Shown here: positions 15,821-24,283 of the stretch, piece after piece
Layout: every line of letters begins with the position of its first letter
Numbering within the stretch: the first letter of the stretch is position 1
DNA from: Geobacter sp. UBA6151
GTDB lineage: Bacteria; Desulfobacterota; Desulfuromonadia; Geobacterales; Pseudopelobacteraceae
NCBI GenBank assembly: GCA_002423105.1
Contig: DIUT01000013.1
Location: 1 to 29,695 of the forward strand
DNA: 29,695 nucleotides
Reading direction: 5' to 3'
Program-made: the position numbers and the translations under genes
The notes under the pieces: model-generated
Told to the model about the DNA's origin: nothing
Databases searched by the model: none
The model's input: only the letters and a program-made list of their open reading frames with translations

Positions 15821-16924
15821 ATGTCTAAAGTATTTTTTGCCGATATGCGGGCCAGCCATAAGGAAAATCTGTTCGACAAAATTACGAAGCTCTTGACCCT
15901 CTGCGATTTGCCGAAAACAGTGGGCGAGGGTGACCTGGCTGCCGTGAAGATTCATTTTGGCGAGAAGGGAAACAGCGCCTTTATCCGGCCCATTTTTGTG
16001 CGCCGGGTGGTTGATGAACTAAAGAAGCTGGGAGCAAAGCCGTTTTTGACCGATTCTTCCACCCTCTATCCAGGTGAGCGGAAAGAGGCGGTGTCCGCCC
16101 TTTCCTGCGCTATTGAGAACGGCTTTGCCTATGCTGTGGTACAAGCGCCGCTGATCATCAGCGACGGCCTGCGCGGGGTGACGGAAACCACGGTCAGGAT
16201 TAGCGGCGAACTGCTGCAGAAGGTCTATATCGGCACGGAAATTGTTGAGGCCGACGCTCTGGTGGCGTTGTCTCATTTCAAGTGCCATGAACTGACCGGC
16301 TTTGGCGGAGCGATCAAGAACCTGGGCATGGGCTGCGCTTCCCGCACCGGAAAACTGGTGCAGCACTCCACGGTCGCGCCGGTGATTTCGGTTAAACACT
16401 GCACTGCGTGCGGTATCTGTATCAAAGCCTGCGCCCATGACGCCATTGTCATTACCAACGGCGCGGCGGTGATTAATGCGGTGAACTGCGCCGGTTGTTC
16501 CCGCTGCATTACGGCCTGTCCCACCAAGGCGGTGAATATCCAATGGAACGAGGCTGCTGATCTGGTGATGAAAAAAATGGCCGAATATGCTCTGGGGGCG
16601 GTTGCCAATAAGCAGGGCAAGACCCTCTATCTGAATTTCATCACCCAGGTTTCGCCGGCCTGCGACTGTTACGGCCATTGTGATGCGCCGATTGTGAACG
16701 ATATTGGTATCTGCGCTTCAACGGATCCGGTGGCGCTGGATCAGGCCTGTGCCGATTTGGTTAACAATGCCAGAGGAAATGAAGGCAGCGCCCTGCAGTC
16801 GGGCCATGAGCCGGGGGAGGACAAGTTTCGTGGCGTCTGGCCGGAGATACCCTGGGAAGTTCAGCTGGAACATGCAGAAAAAGTTGGTCTGGGAACACGC
16901 ACCTATGAGATGATACGCCTCTAA
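15821..16924 (+). CDS. DUF362 protein with two 4Fe-4S ferredoxin motifs
   Basis: This 367-residue cytoplasmic protein belongs to the DUF362 family, whose function is not established. Residues 1-185 form the DUF362 part: LAAVKIHFGEKGN near 39-51, a TDSSTLYPGER segment near 78-87, and the conserved SHFKCHELTGFGGAIKNLGMG region at 151-171. A ferredoxin pair follows, CTACGICIKAC at 194-204 and CAGCSRCITACP at 223-234, enough for two [4Fe-4S] clusters. The C-terminal part has a further Cys group CDCYGHC and an acidic turn DPVALDQA. GGGAGG lies five bases before the ATG. It is divergent from hcp and runs into the hybrid kinase gene with 32 bases between and no terminator. An electron-transfer role is inference. 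Confidence 0.9.
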   Translation: MSKVFFADMRASHKENLFDKITKLLTLCDLPKTVGEGDLAAVKIHFGEKGNSAFIRPIFVRRVVDELKKLGAKPFLTDSSTLYPGERKEAVSALSCAIENGFAYAVVQAPLIISDGLRGVTETTVRISGELLQKVYIGTEIVEADALVALSHFKCHELTGFGGAIKNLGMGCASRTGKLVQHSTVAPVISVKHCTACGICIKACAHDAIVITNGAAVINAVNCAGCSRCITACPTKAVNIQWNEAADLVMKKMAEYALGAVANKQGKTLYLNFITQVSPACDCYGHCDAPIVNDIGICASTDPVALDQACADLVNNARGNEGSALQSGHEPGEDKFRGVWPEIPWEVQLEHAEKVGLGTRTYEMIRL

Positions 16925-16956
16925 AAAATTCCGTGGCAGAACGGGACCTCCGGCCA

Positions 16957-19900
16957 ATGAGCTTTATCAGCATCCGTTATAAGCTTATCGCTGTCTTCAG
17001 CATATTTATTGCCTTGCTGCTGGGCGGAATTGCCTGGGGAACCTATGCCTGGTTCAAGTCCCAGACGCAGCAGAGTATCTACCGCGAACAGCTTTCCATG
17101 GTTTCGACCCTGGCAAGAAGCCTTGACGACAAAATCACGACGGCTCACAAAGCTCTGGTTGAGGTGGCCAAGGTTGCTCAGGCAGATGCCGTTAATGACC
17201 GCCGGGTGATGCAGTCCTGGCTGGACAATCGCACCGGAATTCGCTCAATCTTTTCCCATGGACTGTTTGTCCTTGATGCCCGCGGCACTCTTGTTGCGCA
17301 CAACCCCACAATACCACGCCTTATCGGCGTCTCCTTCGCCAAAGAGCCCTACTTCATTGAAACAGTCCGTACCGACAGACCGCTCATATCCCAGCCCATT
17401 GACTCACGGGTCGACAACATCCCGATAGTTGTCATGACAGCTCCGCTCCGCGACGCACGGGGCAGGGTTACCGGCCTTTTGGTGGGCGGCATAGATGTTA
17501 TGGACGGTGAAGGTTTCTTTCATGAGTTGAGCAGGGTCAAGGTGGGAAGCACCGGCTATCTCTCCATGTTTGCCCTTGATCAGACCGTGATTCTGCATCC
17601 GGAACATGAGCGGATCATGAAGAAGGATCTCTCTCCCGAGTCCAGCCAGATATTTGCCCAGGCGGCAAAAAAGCTGGAAGGGGCGGAGGAGACCACCAAC
17701 AGCGAAGGCAAGCAGTTTCTCAGCACCTTCAAGCGGCTTGAGTCAACGGGGTGGGTGTTGACTTCGCAGTTTCCCCTGGAAGAGGCGTATCTGCCGATTT
17801 TCCGTTTCAGGGTGGTTTTTCTCTGGGGGATGACCGCTGCGGTGCTGTTTGCCGTGCTGGTGGCCTGGTGGCTTGGGCGCAGTATTACCAGTGGACTGGA
17901 TGATCTTACATCCCAAGTGCAATCAATTACGGTCAATTCAGCCAATCGCAGCCATGTGAGTCTGCAAAGCAATGATGAGCTTCAGTTGCTGGCCGACGCC
18001 TTCAACAAGCTGCTGGATGGTCTGGCGGCCAGGGAGTCAAAGCTGCTGGATTTCACCATCTCCATGGAGCAAAAGAGTCTGGAGTTGGCCATGGCGCTGT
18101 CTGATGCCGAGGAGGCCACTCAGGCCAAAAGCGCTTTCCTGGCCACCATGAGTCATGAGATCCGTACGCCGATGAACGGTGTGATCGGTATGACCGGGCT
18201 GCTGCTGGAGACGGATTTGAGTCGGGAACAGCGCCGCTATGCTGAAATTGTTCGGAGAAGCGGTGAAAATCTGCTGGATATCATCAATGATATTCTTGAC
18301 TTTTCCAAGATTGAGGCTGGTCGTTTCGAGCTGGAAAATTTGGTGTTTGATCCCCGTATAACCCTCGAGGAAACGGTTGAGCTGCTTGCCGGACGGGCTG
18401 CGGAAAAAGGACTTGAACTGATCTGTCTTGTTGATCCAGCGGTGCCCTGGGAGCTGAAGGGAGATCCGGGGCGCCTGCGGCAGATCATCCTCAATCTGGC
18501 TGGTAATGCCATCAAGTTTACAGCCAATGGCGAGGTCTGCATCAGAACTACGCTGGAGCAGGAGGATTACCGGCAGGTCGTGCTGAAGGTTTCTGTGCAG
18601 GACACCGGTATCGGTATTCCGGCTGACCGTCTTACCGCTATTTTTGAGCCGTTTATCCAGGTGGATGGTTCCACCACGCGCAAATATGGCGGAACCGGAC
18701 TGGGCCTGGCCATCTGCAAGCAGTTGGTGCGGCTGATGGGGGGGCAGTTCGGGGTTGAGAGTGTTGAGGGGCAAGGCTCCAATTTTTGGTTCACGGTCCG
18801 TTTCGAGCAGGTGCCCCCGGCGGAGCGGATCGGTTCTGCCCCCTTTGAACCGATTACCGGACTGCATGTGCTGGTGGTTGACGATAACCTCACCAACCGC
18901 CAGTTGCTGATTACGCTGCTTTCGAGCTGGGAGTGTCACTATGACACAGCCGGTGACGGTGCGACTGCCCTTGAGATGCTGCGTGAGTGCTGCCGGGCAG
19001 CTGACCCGTATCATGTGGCCCTGCTGGATTACAACATGCCGGAAATGGACGGGCTGGTTTTGGCTCGCTCGATCCGGGCTGATGCCGACATCAGCGGCAC
19101 GCTGCTGGTTGGGCTCACTTCCATGGGACACCGCGGGGATGCGGCAACCTTTGAACAGGCCGGGTTTAATGCCTACCTGACCAAGCCGATCCGCCAGCAG
19201 CAACTGCATGACTGTCTGTCGCTGCTGGTGGGACGCCGTAAACAGGCTGTGCGGGGCAGCGAAACGCTCATTACCGGCCATACGGTACGGGAGGCCCACC
19301 GGGAGGGGGCGCGTATTCTGCTGGTGGAGGATAACCAGGTGAATCAGGCGGTGGCGCTGGCCATGCTCTCCAAGGCCGGCTATCGTGCCGATGTTGCGGC
19401 AAACGGACGGGAGGCCCTCGAAGCCCTGGAACGGATTGCTTACAATCTGGTGCTGATGGATTGCCAGATGCCGGATATGGATGGTTTTGCCGCGACCCGC
19501 CAACTGCGTTCTCCTGACTCCACGGTATTAAACCGCAACGTTCCGGTGATCGCCATGACTGCCAATGCCATGTCCGGTGACCGTGAACGTTGCATGGCAT
19601 CCGGCATGGATGACTACCTCTCAAAACCGGTCAAACCACTGGAGCTTGCCCAGATGCTGGAAAAATGGCTGGCCCGTGGGCCGCAGGCCCATCAAGAGTC
19701 ACTGCCGGTGTCTGCGGATAATGCCGCACAGGATAATTTTACCCCGGATGACGCTGTTTTCAGTCAGGCAGACCTGCTGGAGCGGGTGGGCGATTCAGCG
19801 GAACTGATGCATGAGATCATCGACATCGCCCTGGAAGACTTGCCCCGCCAGTTGCGCCAGCTTCAGTCCGTCGTGTCCGGGGAAGATCGTGATGCAATAC

Positions 19901-20079
19901 GCCATGTCGCCCATGCCATTAAGGGCTGTGCTGCCAATATCAGCGCCGGACAACTGTGTCTGGCGGCAGGGCTGATGGAACAGGAAGCGCAGACAGCGCC
20001 ACCGGAGCAGTTGCAACGCAGGCTGCGGTTGATGGAATCACGTATTGACAAGCTATTGGAAACATTGCAAAAACTTTAA
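16957..20079 (+). CDS. Hybrid sensor histidine kinase with two receiver domains and Hpt
   Basis: This is a 1040-residue membrane kinase with a complete phosphorelay, similar in layout to BarA. From the N-terminus it has a TM helix (about 10-30), a periplasmic dCache-like sensor (about 35-280, with LFVLDARGTLVAHNP and GYLSMFALDQTVILHPE), TM2 (about 287-306), HAMP, and HisKA with phosphoacceptor His400 in FLATMSHEIRTPMNG. The HATPase follows with NLAGNAIKFT, DTGIGIP and GTGLGLAI. REC1 has Asp691 in LLDYNMPEMDG, REC2 has Asp835 in LMDCQMPDMDG, and the C-terminal Hpt has His986 in HAIKGCAANISAG. All phosphotransfer residues are present. ATG at 16957 is preferred for its membrane start; a GTG at 16933 is possible, and neither has a strong ribosome site. 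It lies 32 bases after DUF362 and 94 bases before the binding-protein gene. Confidence 0.95.
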   Translation: MSFISIRYKLIAVFSIFIALLLGGIAWGTYAWFKSQTQQSIYREQLSMVSTLARSLDDKITTAHKALVEVAKVAQADAVNDRRVMQSWLDNRTGIRSIFSHGLFVLDARGTLVAHNPTIPRLIGVSFAKEPYFIETVRTDRPLISQPIDSRVDNIPIVVMTAPLRDARGRVTGLLVGGIDVMDGEGFFHELSRVKVGSTGYLSMFALDQTVILHPEHERIMKKDLSPESSQIFAQAAKKLEGAEETTNSEGKQFLSTFKRLESTGWVLTSQFPLEEAYLPIFRFRVVFLWGMTAAVLFAVLVAWWLGRSITSGLDDLTSQVQSITVNSANRSHVSLQSNDELQLLADAFNKLLDGLAARESKLLDFTISMEQKSLELAMALSDAEEATQAKSAFLATMSHEIRTPMNGVIGMTGLLLETDLSREQRRYAEIVRRSGENLLDIINDILDFSKIEAGRFELENLVFDPRITLEETVELLAGRAAEKGLELICLVDPAVPWELKGDPGRLRQIILNLAGNAIKFTANGEVCIRTTLEQEDYRQVVLKVSVQDTGIGIPADRLTAIFEPFIQVDGSTTRKYGGTGLGLAICKQLVRLMGGQFGVESVEGQGSNFWFTVRFEQVPPAERIGSAPFEPITGLHVLVVDDNLTNRQLLITLLSSWECHYDTAGDGATALEMLRECCRAADPYHVALLDYNMPEMDGLVLARSIRADADISGTLLVGLTSMGHRGDAATFEQAGFNAYLTKPIRQQQLHDCLSLLVGRRKQAVRGSETLITGHTVREAHREGARILLVEDNQVNQAVALAMLSKAGYRADVAANGREALEALERIAYNLVLMDCQMPDMDGFAATRQLRSPDSTVLNRNVPVIAMTANAMSGDRERCMASGMDDYLSKPVKPLELAQMLEKWLARGPQAHQESLPVSADNAAQDNFTPDDAVFSQADLLERVGDSAELMHEIIDIALEDLPRQLRQLQSVVSGEDRDAIRHVAHAIKGCAANISAGQLCLAAGLMEQEAQTAPPEQLQRRLRLMESRIDKLLETLQKL

Positions 20080-20173
20080 CTTTGATAATGTATTCTGTTA
20101 AATAACTGTGCCAGAAACGCTGTGTGGAAAACCGCAACATGCGCGCAATACTTGGTGGCGCCGAAAGGAACCA

Positions 20174-21295
20174 ATGGACAGAGCACGAACTCCACTTGCG
20201 TTCATGATGGTGTGTGGCCTGTTCCTGTTTGCGGGATGTACTGCACAGGAGCCGGTCAAAATCGGTTTTATTGGCGGCATGTCCGGTCGGGTGGCTGATC
20301 TGGGAATTTCAGGCCGTAACGGTGTGGTGCTGGCCATTGAACAGAAGAACGCCCGTGGTGGTGTCAACGGCAGAAAGCTGGAACTGCTGGTACGTGACGA
20401 TGAACAGAATCCGGAGGTTGCCAACAGGGTTGTTGCCGAGTTACTTGAACAGAAGATTGAATTGATTGTCGGCCCTATGACCAGCAGCATGGCAACCGCC
20501 ATACTGCCCAGGATCAATGCCTCGCAGACCATCCTGATCAGTCCCACGGTGACCTCCAGTTCCCTGGCCGCCAAGGATGATAATTTTCTGCGGATTTGCG
20601 GCGATACCCGTGAGTATGCTGAAAAATCAGCCGACTTTCAGTTCCGGCACCAGAAAAAACGGACGGTGGCAGCCATCTACGATTTGAACAACCGTGCTTA
20701 CAGTGAAGTGTGGTTAAATGAGTTCCGCGCCAGCTTTGAAAAAAATGGCGGCAGGATGCAGAAGGCTGCCGGTTTTCATTCCGGTGCTTCCACCGTATTT
20801 CAGGAGCTGGTCCGGGATCTGCTCAGTGGCCAGCCCGACCTGGCGCTGGTGATCGCCAACTCGGTGGATGCCGGGATCATCGTTCAGCAGATTCGCAAAC
20901 TGGCGCCCAAGCAGGCGATTGCGCTTTCTGAATGGCCCTCCACTGAACGTTTTATTGAGCTGGCCGGTGGCGCTGCTGAAGGGGCATTTGTGTCTCAGTT
21001 CTTTAACCGGGAAAACAGCAGGCCAAGCTACAAGTTGTTCCGTGATGCTTACCGCACACGTTTTGGCGGCCAGGAACCGGGGTTTGCTGCGCTGGCCGGC
21101 TATGACGCAACCCTGGCGGCAATCGAGGGATTTGAAAAACGGACCACAGGCGAACCCCTGAAACAGGCCTTGTTGCGTATCGGACGTTTTTCCGGTGCCC
21201 AGCAGGAGTTTGTCATCGACCGCTTCGGCGATGCCGTTCGGCCAACCTTTATTTCGGTCGTGCGCAACGGCAGCTATCATACTCTGGAATACTGA
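20174..21295 (+). CDS. LivK-like substrate-binding lipoprotein without a transporter
   Basis: This 373-residue lipoprotein has the type I periplasmic binding fold (Peripla_BP_6), as in branched-chain amino acid or urea/amide receptors. The lipobox FAGC ends a 20-residue signal sequence. VKIGFIGGMSGRVADLGISG is the usual first strand and ligand loop. ARGGVNGRKLELLVRDDEQN follows, then IVGPMTSSMATAI and the cleft-lining ISPTVTSSSL. Late in the protein LAGYDATLAAIEGF is typical of the family. ATG at 20174, preceded by AAAGGA, gives this signal peptide. No permease or ATPase gene is nearby; the neighbours are two histidine kinases, one starting 5 bases after its stop. It is therefore more likely a ligand sensor than a nutrient receptor. 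The ligand cannot be read from sequence. Confidence 0.93.
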   Translation: MDRARTPLAFMMVCGLFLFAGCTAQEPVKIGFIGGMSGRVADLGISGRNGVVLAIEQKNARGGVNGRKLELLVRDDEQNPEVANRVVAELLEQKIELIVGPMTSSMATAILPRINASQTILISPTVTSSSLAAKDDNFLRICGDTREYAEKSADFQFRHQKKRTVAAIYDLNNRAYSEVWLNEFRASFEKNGGRMQKAAGFHSGASTVFQELVRDLLSGQPDLALVIANSVDAGIIVQQIRKLAPKQAIALSEWPSTERFIELAGGAAEGAFVSQFFNRENSRPSYKLFRDAYRTRFGGQEPGFAALAGYDATLAAIEGFEKRTTGEPLKQALLRIGRFSGAQQEFVIDRFGDAVRPTFISVVRNGSYHTLEY

Positions 21296-21300
21296 TCACG

Positions 21301-23289
21301 ATGCCGGTAAAAACCCTGCGAAAAATACTGTTTGCCAACGCCTCTCTGGCTATTTTTCTGCCCTTGGCTCTGGTGTTGCTGTTTGGCTGGCTCTGGCTGG
21401 TGCCGATGATCAACCGGGGGCTGAGTGATCAGCAACATCAACTGGCTCAGGCTATTGCCGGTCAGGTGGAGTCGTTTCTGGCAGTTCCCGAATCCCACGT
21501 ATCCACCATCGCAAGCCTGCATCCAAATCACCTGAGTCCGGAAAATAGCAAACATGTTCAGCATGTAATCGATGCTGCGGTCAAGGTGGTGCCCCATCTG
21601 CGCAGCATGTATCTGGTCAGTGCCGTCGGACAGGTGGAGGCCGTCGGTGTCAGTGATGACCAACAGCATGTCCGGCAGGATCTGCTGGGGTTGGACATGA
21701 CCAGCAACGATCTGTACCGGCGCGCCCGCGCTGCAAGAAGTCCCCAATGGTCCGAGACTTTTCTTTCGGTGGTGGGCAGCGGTCTTTCCGTTGCCGTGGC
21801 GGTCCCTTCCGGGCCACGGGTGCTGATCGGCGAGATCAATCTGGCGGTGCTTTCCACCTTTTTGCAAAAAATATCTGTGTCAAAAGAGCGTCAACTGTAT
21901 GTGATTGATCGCCGTGGCCAGATCATCGCCGACCAGAGCGGTCGTTATACTGCCCAGCAGATCAACCTGAGTAACAATGCCCTTATTCAAAGCAGCATTG
22001 AACATGGTGCCGATCAAAGCGGAACGTTTGAATTGAACGGCACGGTCATGGTGGGCAGTGTTCAAAAGATTGAGGCCATGGGCTGGTGGGTGCTGGTGGC
22101 TGAGCCGCGGGCCACGGCCTACCATCAGGTGTGGGTGGCCATCGGCATTTCGGTGGCCGGGCTGCTTGCCACCGCCCTGACCGTATTGACGGTGGCCATT
22201 CTCTTTTCCCATCGTCTCGCGACACAGATTGAGGCGCTGGAGGTCCATTCCCGGCGGGTTGCCGATGACGAGGCCAGTACCTGCTGGCCCGGATCGGATA
22301 TTGCTGAACTTGACAGTCTGGCGGCCAGTCTGGAGAAAATGGCGCAGACGCTGCATGAGCGGGCGCAGGTGCTGGAACATGAAGTTGCCGAGCGCCAGAA
22401 GGCCGAAGAGGAGATACACCTCAACGCCGCCCTGCTGATGGAGGAGGTTTCGGTGCGGCAGCGGACTGAGGAGGCGTTACGGGTCCAGCAGTTGCAACTT
22501 GAGGCGCTGAACAGCTCACTGGAAGAGCGCGTGCAGGAGGAGTTGGGCAGAAACCGCGAGAAGGACGCCCTGATGATCCAGCAGAGCCGTCTGGCGGCCA
22601 TGGGCGAGATGCTGTCCAATATTGCCCACCAGTGGCGGCAACCGCTGAATGAGCTGGGGATCACGATTCAGATGATCCGTTATGACTATGACGACGGACT
22701 GCTGGACCGGCGGAAGATCGACACCTTTATCGAGTCCTGCATGACGACCATCCAATATATGTCCAATACGATTAATGACTTCCGTGATTTCTTCAAGCAG
22801 GACCGCGTACCCCGTCTGTTTGACCTGGAAACCTCTGTTCAGAGCGCGGTGGGACTGGTGCGGGCATCATTGCAACATGCCGGTATTTCCATGGTTGTGG
22901 AGCTTGACCGGCGCTGTATGGTGATGGGCCATTCCAATGAACTGTCCCAGGCGGTTCTCAATATCATCAATAATGCCCGTGACGCTCTGGTGGAGCGGCA
23001 AGTTGCGGACCCGACCATCAGAATCGCCAGCCGCATAGACGGCAATTATGTTCGTATAACCATTTCCGATAATGCCGGTGGTGTTGCACCGGAAATCATC
23101 GACAAGATATTTGATCCGTACTTTACCACCCGCCATAAGGCCCAAGGCACCGGTCTGGGGCTGTATATGACCCGCATGATCCTGGAGAGCAAGCTGGGAG
23201 GGCAGATCATGGTTGTCAACACCAGTGAGGGAGCACAGTTTCAGATCGTCATCCCCTGCGGGCAGGAAACGGTTGTATGCGAGCCGTAA
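21301..23289 (+). CDS. Membrane histidine kinase paired with the binding lipoprotein
   Basis: This 662-residue sensor kinase has TM1 at about 12-35, a periplasmic sensor at about 36-275 that looks like a double Cache domain (RSMYLVSAVGQVEAVGV and RQLYVIDRRGQIIADQSG), TM2 at about 278-302, a HAMP-like linker, and a long coiled coil (about 340-430). The kinase core has His443 in IAHQWRQPLNELG, N-box LNIINNARDAL at 553-563, G1 DNAGG at 590-594 and G2 GTGLGLYM at 616-623. There is no receiver domain and no response regulator gene beside it. Its ATG is 5 bases after the binding-protein stop, so the two are almost certainly co-translated. Its last 13 bases overlap dtd. The H-box subtype is the same as the kinase at 12472-13500. 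Confidence 0.95.
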   Translation: MPVKTLRKILFANASLAIFLPLALVLLFGWLWLVPMINRGLSDQQHQLAQAIAGQVESFLAVPESHVSTIASLHPNHLSPENSKHVQHVIDAAVKVVPHLRSMYLVSAVGQVEAVGVSDDQQHVRQDLLGLDMTSNDLYRRARAARSPQWSETFLSVVGSGLSVAVAVPSGPRVLIGEINLAVLSTFLQKISVSKERQLYVIDRRGQIIADQSGRYTAQQINLSNNALIQSSIEHGADQSGTFELNGTVMVGSVQKIEAMGWWVLVAEPRATAYHQVWVAIGISVAGLLATALTVLTVAILFSHRLATQIEALEVHSRRVADDEASTCWPGSDIAELDSLAASLEKMAQTLHERAQVLEHEVAERQKAEEEIHLNAALLMEEVSVRQRTEEALRVQQLQLEALNSSLEERVQEELGRNREKDALMIQQSRLAAMGEMLSNIAHQWRQPLNELGITIQMIRYDYDDGLLDRRKIDTFIESCMTTIQYMSNTINDFRDFFKQDRVPRLFDLETSVQSAVGLVRASLQHAGISMVVELDRRCMVMGHSNELSQAVLNIINNARDALVERQVADPTIRIASRIDGNYVRITISDNAGGVAPEIIDKIFDPYFTTRHKAQGTGLGLYMTRMILESKLGGQIMVVNTSEGAQFQIVIPCGQETVVCEP

Positions 23290-23714
23290 TCCAGCGGGTG
23301 ACCGCTGCCTCCGTTACTGTCGCGAGGGAGGTTGTGGGGCAGATTGACCAGGGGCTGCTGGTGCTGCTCGGCGTGGAAAAAGGGGATGGTGAGGCCCAGG
23401 CTGACTGGCTGGCGGAGAAGATCGTCGGCTTGCGGGTCTTTGAGGATGAAGCGGGCAAGATGAATCGCTCGTTGACGGATATTGGCGGTGCGTTGCTGGT
23501 GGTGTCACAGTTTACCCTGGCAGGCAACTGCGACAAAGGACGCCGCCCCTCCTTTGATTCCGCTGCCCCGGCGGAAGAGGGCAGGAGACTTTATGAGTAT
23601 TTTGTTGGTGCACTTAAAAACCTGAAGACCCCGGTGGCTACCGGGGTCTTTCAGGCGGATATGCAGGTGGCGCTGGTCAATGACGGACCGGTGACCTTTA
23701 TTCTGGAACGCTGA
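23277..23714 (+). CDS. dtd: D-aminoacyl-tRNA deacylase
   Basis: Dtd hydrolyses D-aminoacyl-tRNA (and Gly-tRNA-Ala) as a homodimer, clearing mischarged tRNA. The 145-residue product begins MRAVIQRVTAASVTV as in the family. It has both catalytic motifs: SQFT at 77-80 within LLVVSQFTLAGN, and NDGPVT at 135-140, the cross-subunit Gly-cisPro motif. The length is normal. The start overlaps the kinase by 13 bases, with AGGAA in the kinase end as a weak ribosome site. The last 17 bases overlap the convergent carbonic anhydrase gene. Codons for residues about 113-126 also encode a terminator hairpin for the other strand. Confidence 0.96.
   Translation: MRAVIQRVTAASVTVAREVVGQIDQGLLVLLGVEKGDGEAQADWLAEKIVGLRVFEDEAGKMNRSLTDIGGALLVVSQFTLAGNCDKGRRPSFDSAAPAEEGRRLYEYFVGALKNLKTPVATGVFQADMQVALVNDGPVTFILER
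23616..23655 (-). terminator. Intrinsic terminator of the sulfur operon, inside dtd
   Basis: On the minus strand a stem of 11 perfect pairs (23650-23640 with 23635-23625, loop of four), extended by five more pairs with one bulged base, is followed directly by TTTTT (23620-23616). This is a classic terminator 43 bases after the carbonic anhydrase stop. It lies fully within dtd codons on the other strand, and there the T-run is absent, so dtd transcription should pass. Confidence 0.82.
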
Positions 23715-24261
23715 CCGGATAACCGGCGGAGACAATCTCCAGATGGCCATCGTTGGGACAGAAGAGCAGCCCGTGAATCGGTACATCCTGGGGCAGCAGC
23801 GGGTTGTCCCGCAGTACCTGCGCCACCCGCTCCACATTTTGTCGGGGATGTGAAAAGGCCCCCACCCACTGGCCGATATCCGGCATCATCTTTTCAATCA
23901 CCTCCGGTGCTACGCCGCGGGAAATCATCTTCGTCCGCAAGCCGGGACCATCCACCGAACCCATGCCACAATCGTTGTGACCGATGACAAATACCTCTTC
24001 AACCCCCAGCTCATAAATAGCCACAACCAGACTGCGGATCACGCCGCCCTGGTGCGGATCAATAATGGTGTTGCCGGCGTTCTTGATGATCTTGGCGTCG
24101 CCGCGCTGCAAGCCCATGGCCGGTTCCAGGAAGTCCACCAGCCGGGTATCCATGCAGGTGAATATGGCCAGTTGCCTGCGGGGGGACTTGGAGAGTGGGG
24201 GAAAGGCGCCGGGATGGGTGAAGGTCTTGTTGTGGGCGATGATTTCATCCAGCAGGGTCAT
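23698..24261 (-). CDS. Beta-class carbonic anhydrase
   Basis: This enzyme interconverts carbon dioxide and bicarbonate using zinc. The 187-residue product carries the beta-class motifs CMDTR at 36-40 and GHNDCGM at 94-100. Cys36, His95 and Cys98 are the zinc ligands, and Asp38-Arg40 form the catalytic pair. IIKNAGN and SLVVAIYELGVEEVFVIG are also typical, and the short length fits the archaeal Cab-like subgroup. The ATG is preceded by GAAAGGAG. It lies 22 bases after the PP-loop gene and is the last gene of the sulfur operon. Bicarbonate supply for biosynthesis is the usual role; a link to sulfur metabolism is suggested only by position. Its 3' end overlaps dtd by 17 bases. Confidence 0.93.
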   Translation of the reverse strand: MTLLDEIIAHNKTFTHPGAFPPLSKSPRRQLAIFTCMDTRLVDFLEPAMGLQRGDAKIIKNAGNTIIDPHQGGVIRSLVVAIYELGVEEVFVIGHNDCGMGSVDGPGLRTKMISRGVAPEVIEKMMPDIGQWVGAFSHPRQNVERVAQVLRDNPLLPQDVPIHGLLFCPNDGHLEIVSAGYPVSVPE

Positions 24262-24283
24262 GGGATGCTCCTTTCAATATTCT

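Noticed and set aside
16933..16956. GTG start adding eight residues to the hybrid kinase
   Set aside because: No ribosome site precedes it, and the added residues (MAERDLRP) come before a natural membrane-protein start. It remains possible.
18037..19503. Minus-strand open frame of 488 codons
   Set aside because: It lies opposite the well-supported hybrid kinase; the product is a Gln/His-rich sequence typical of a GC-rich shadow frame.
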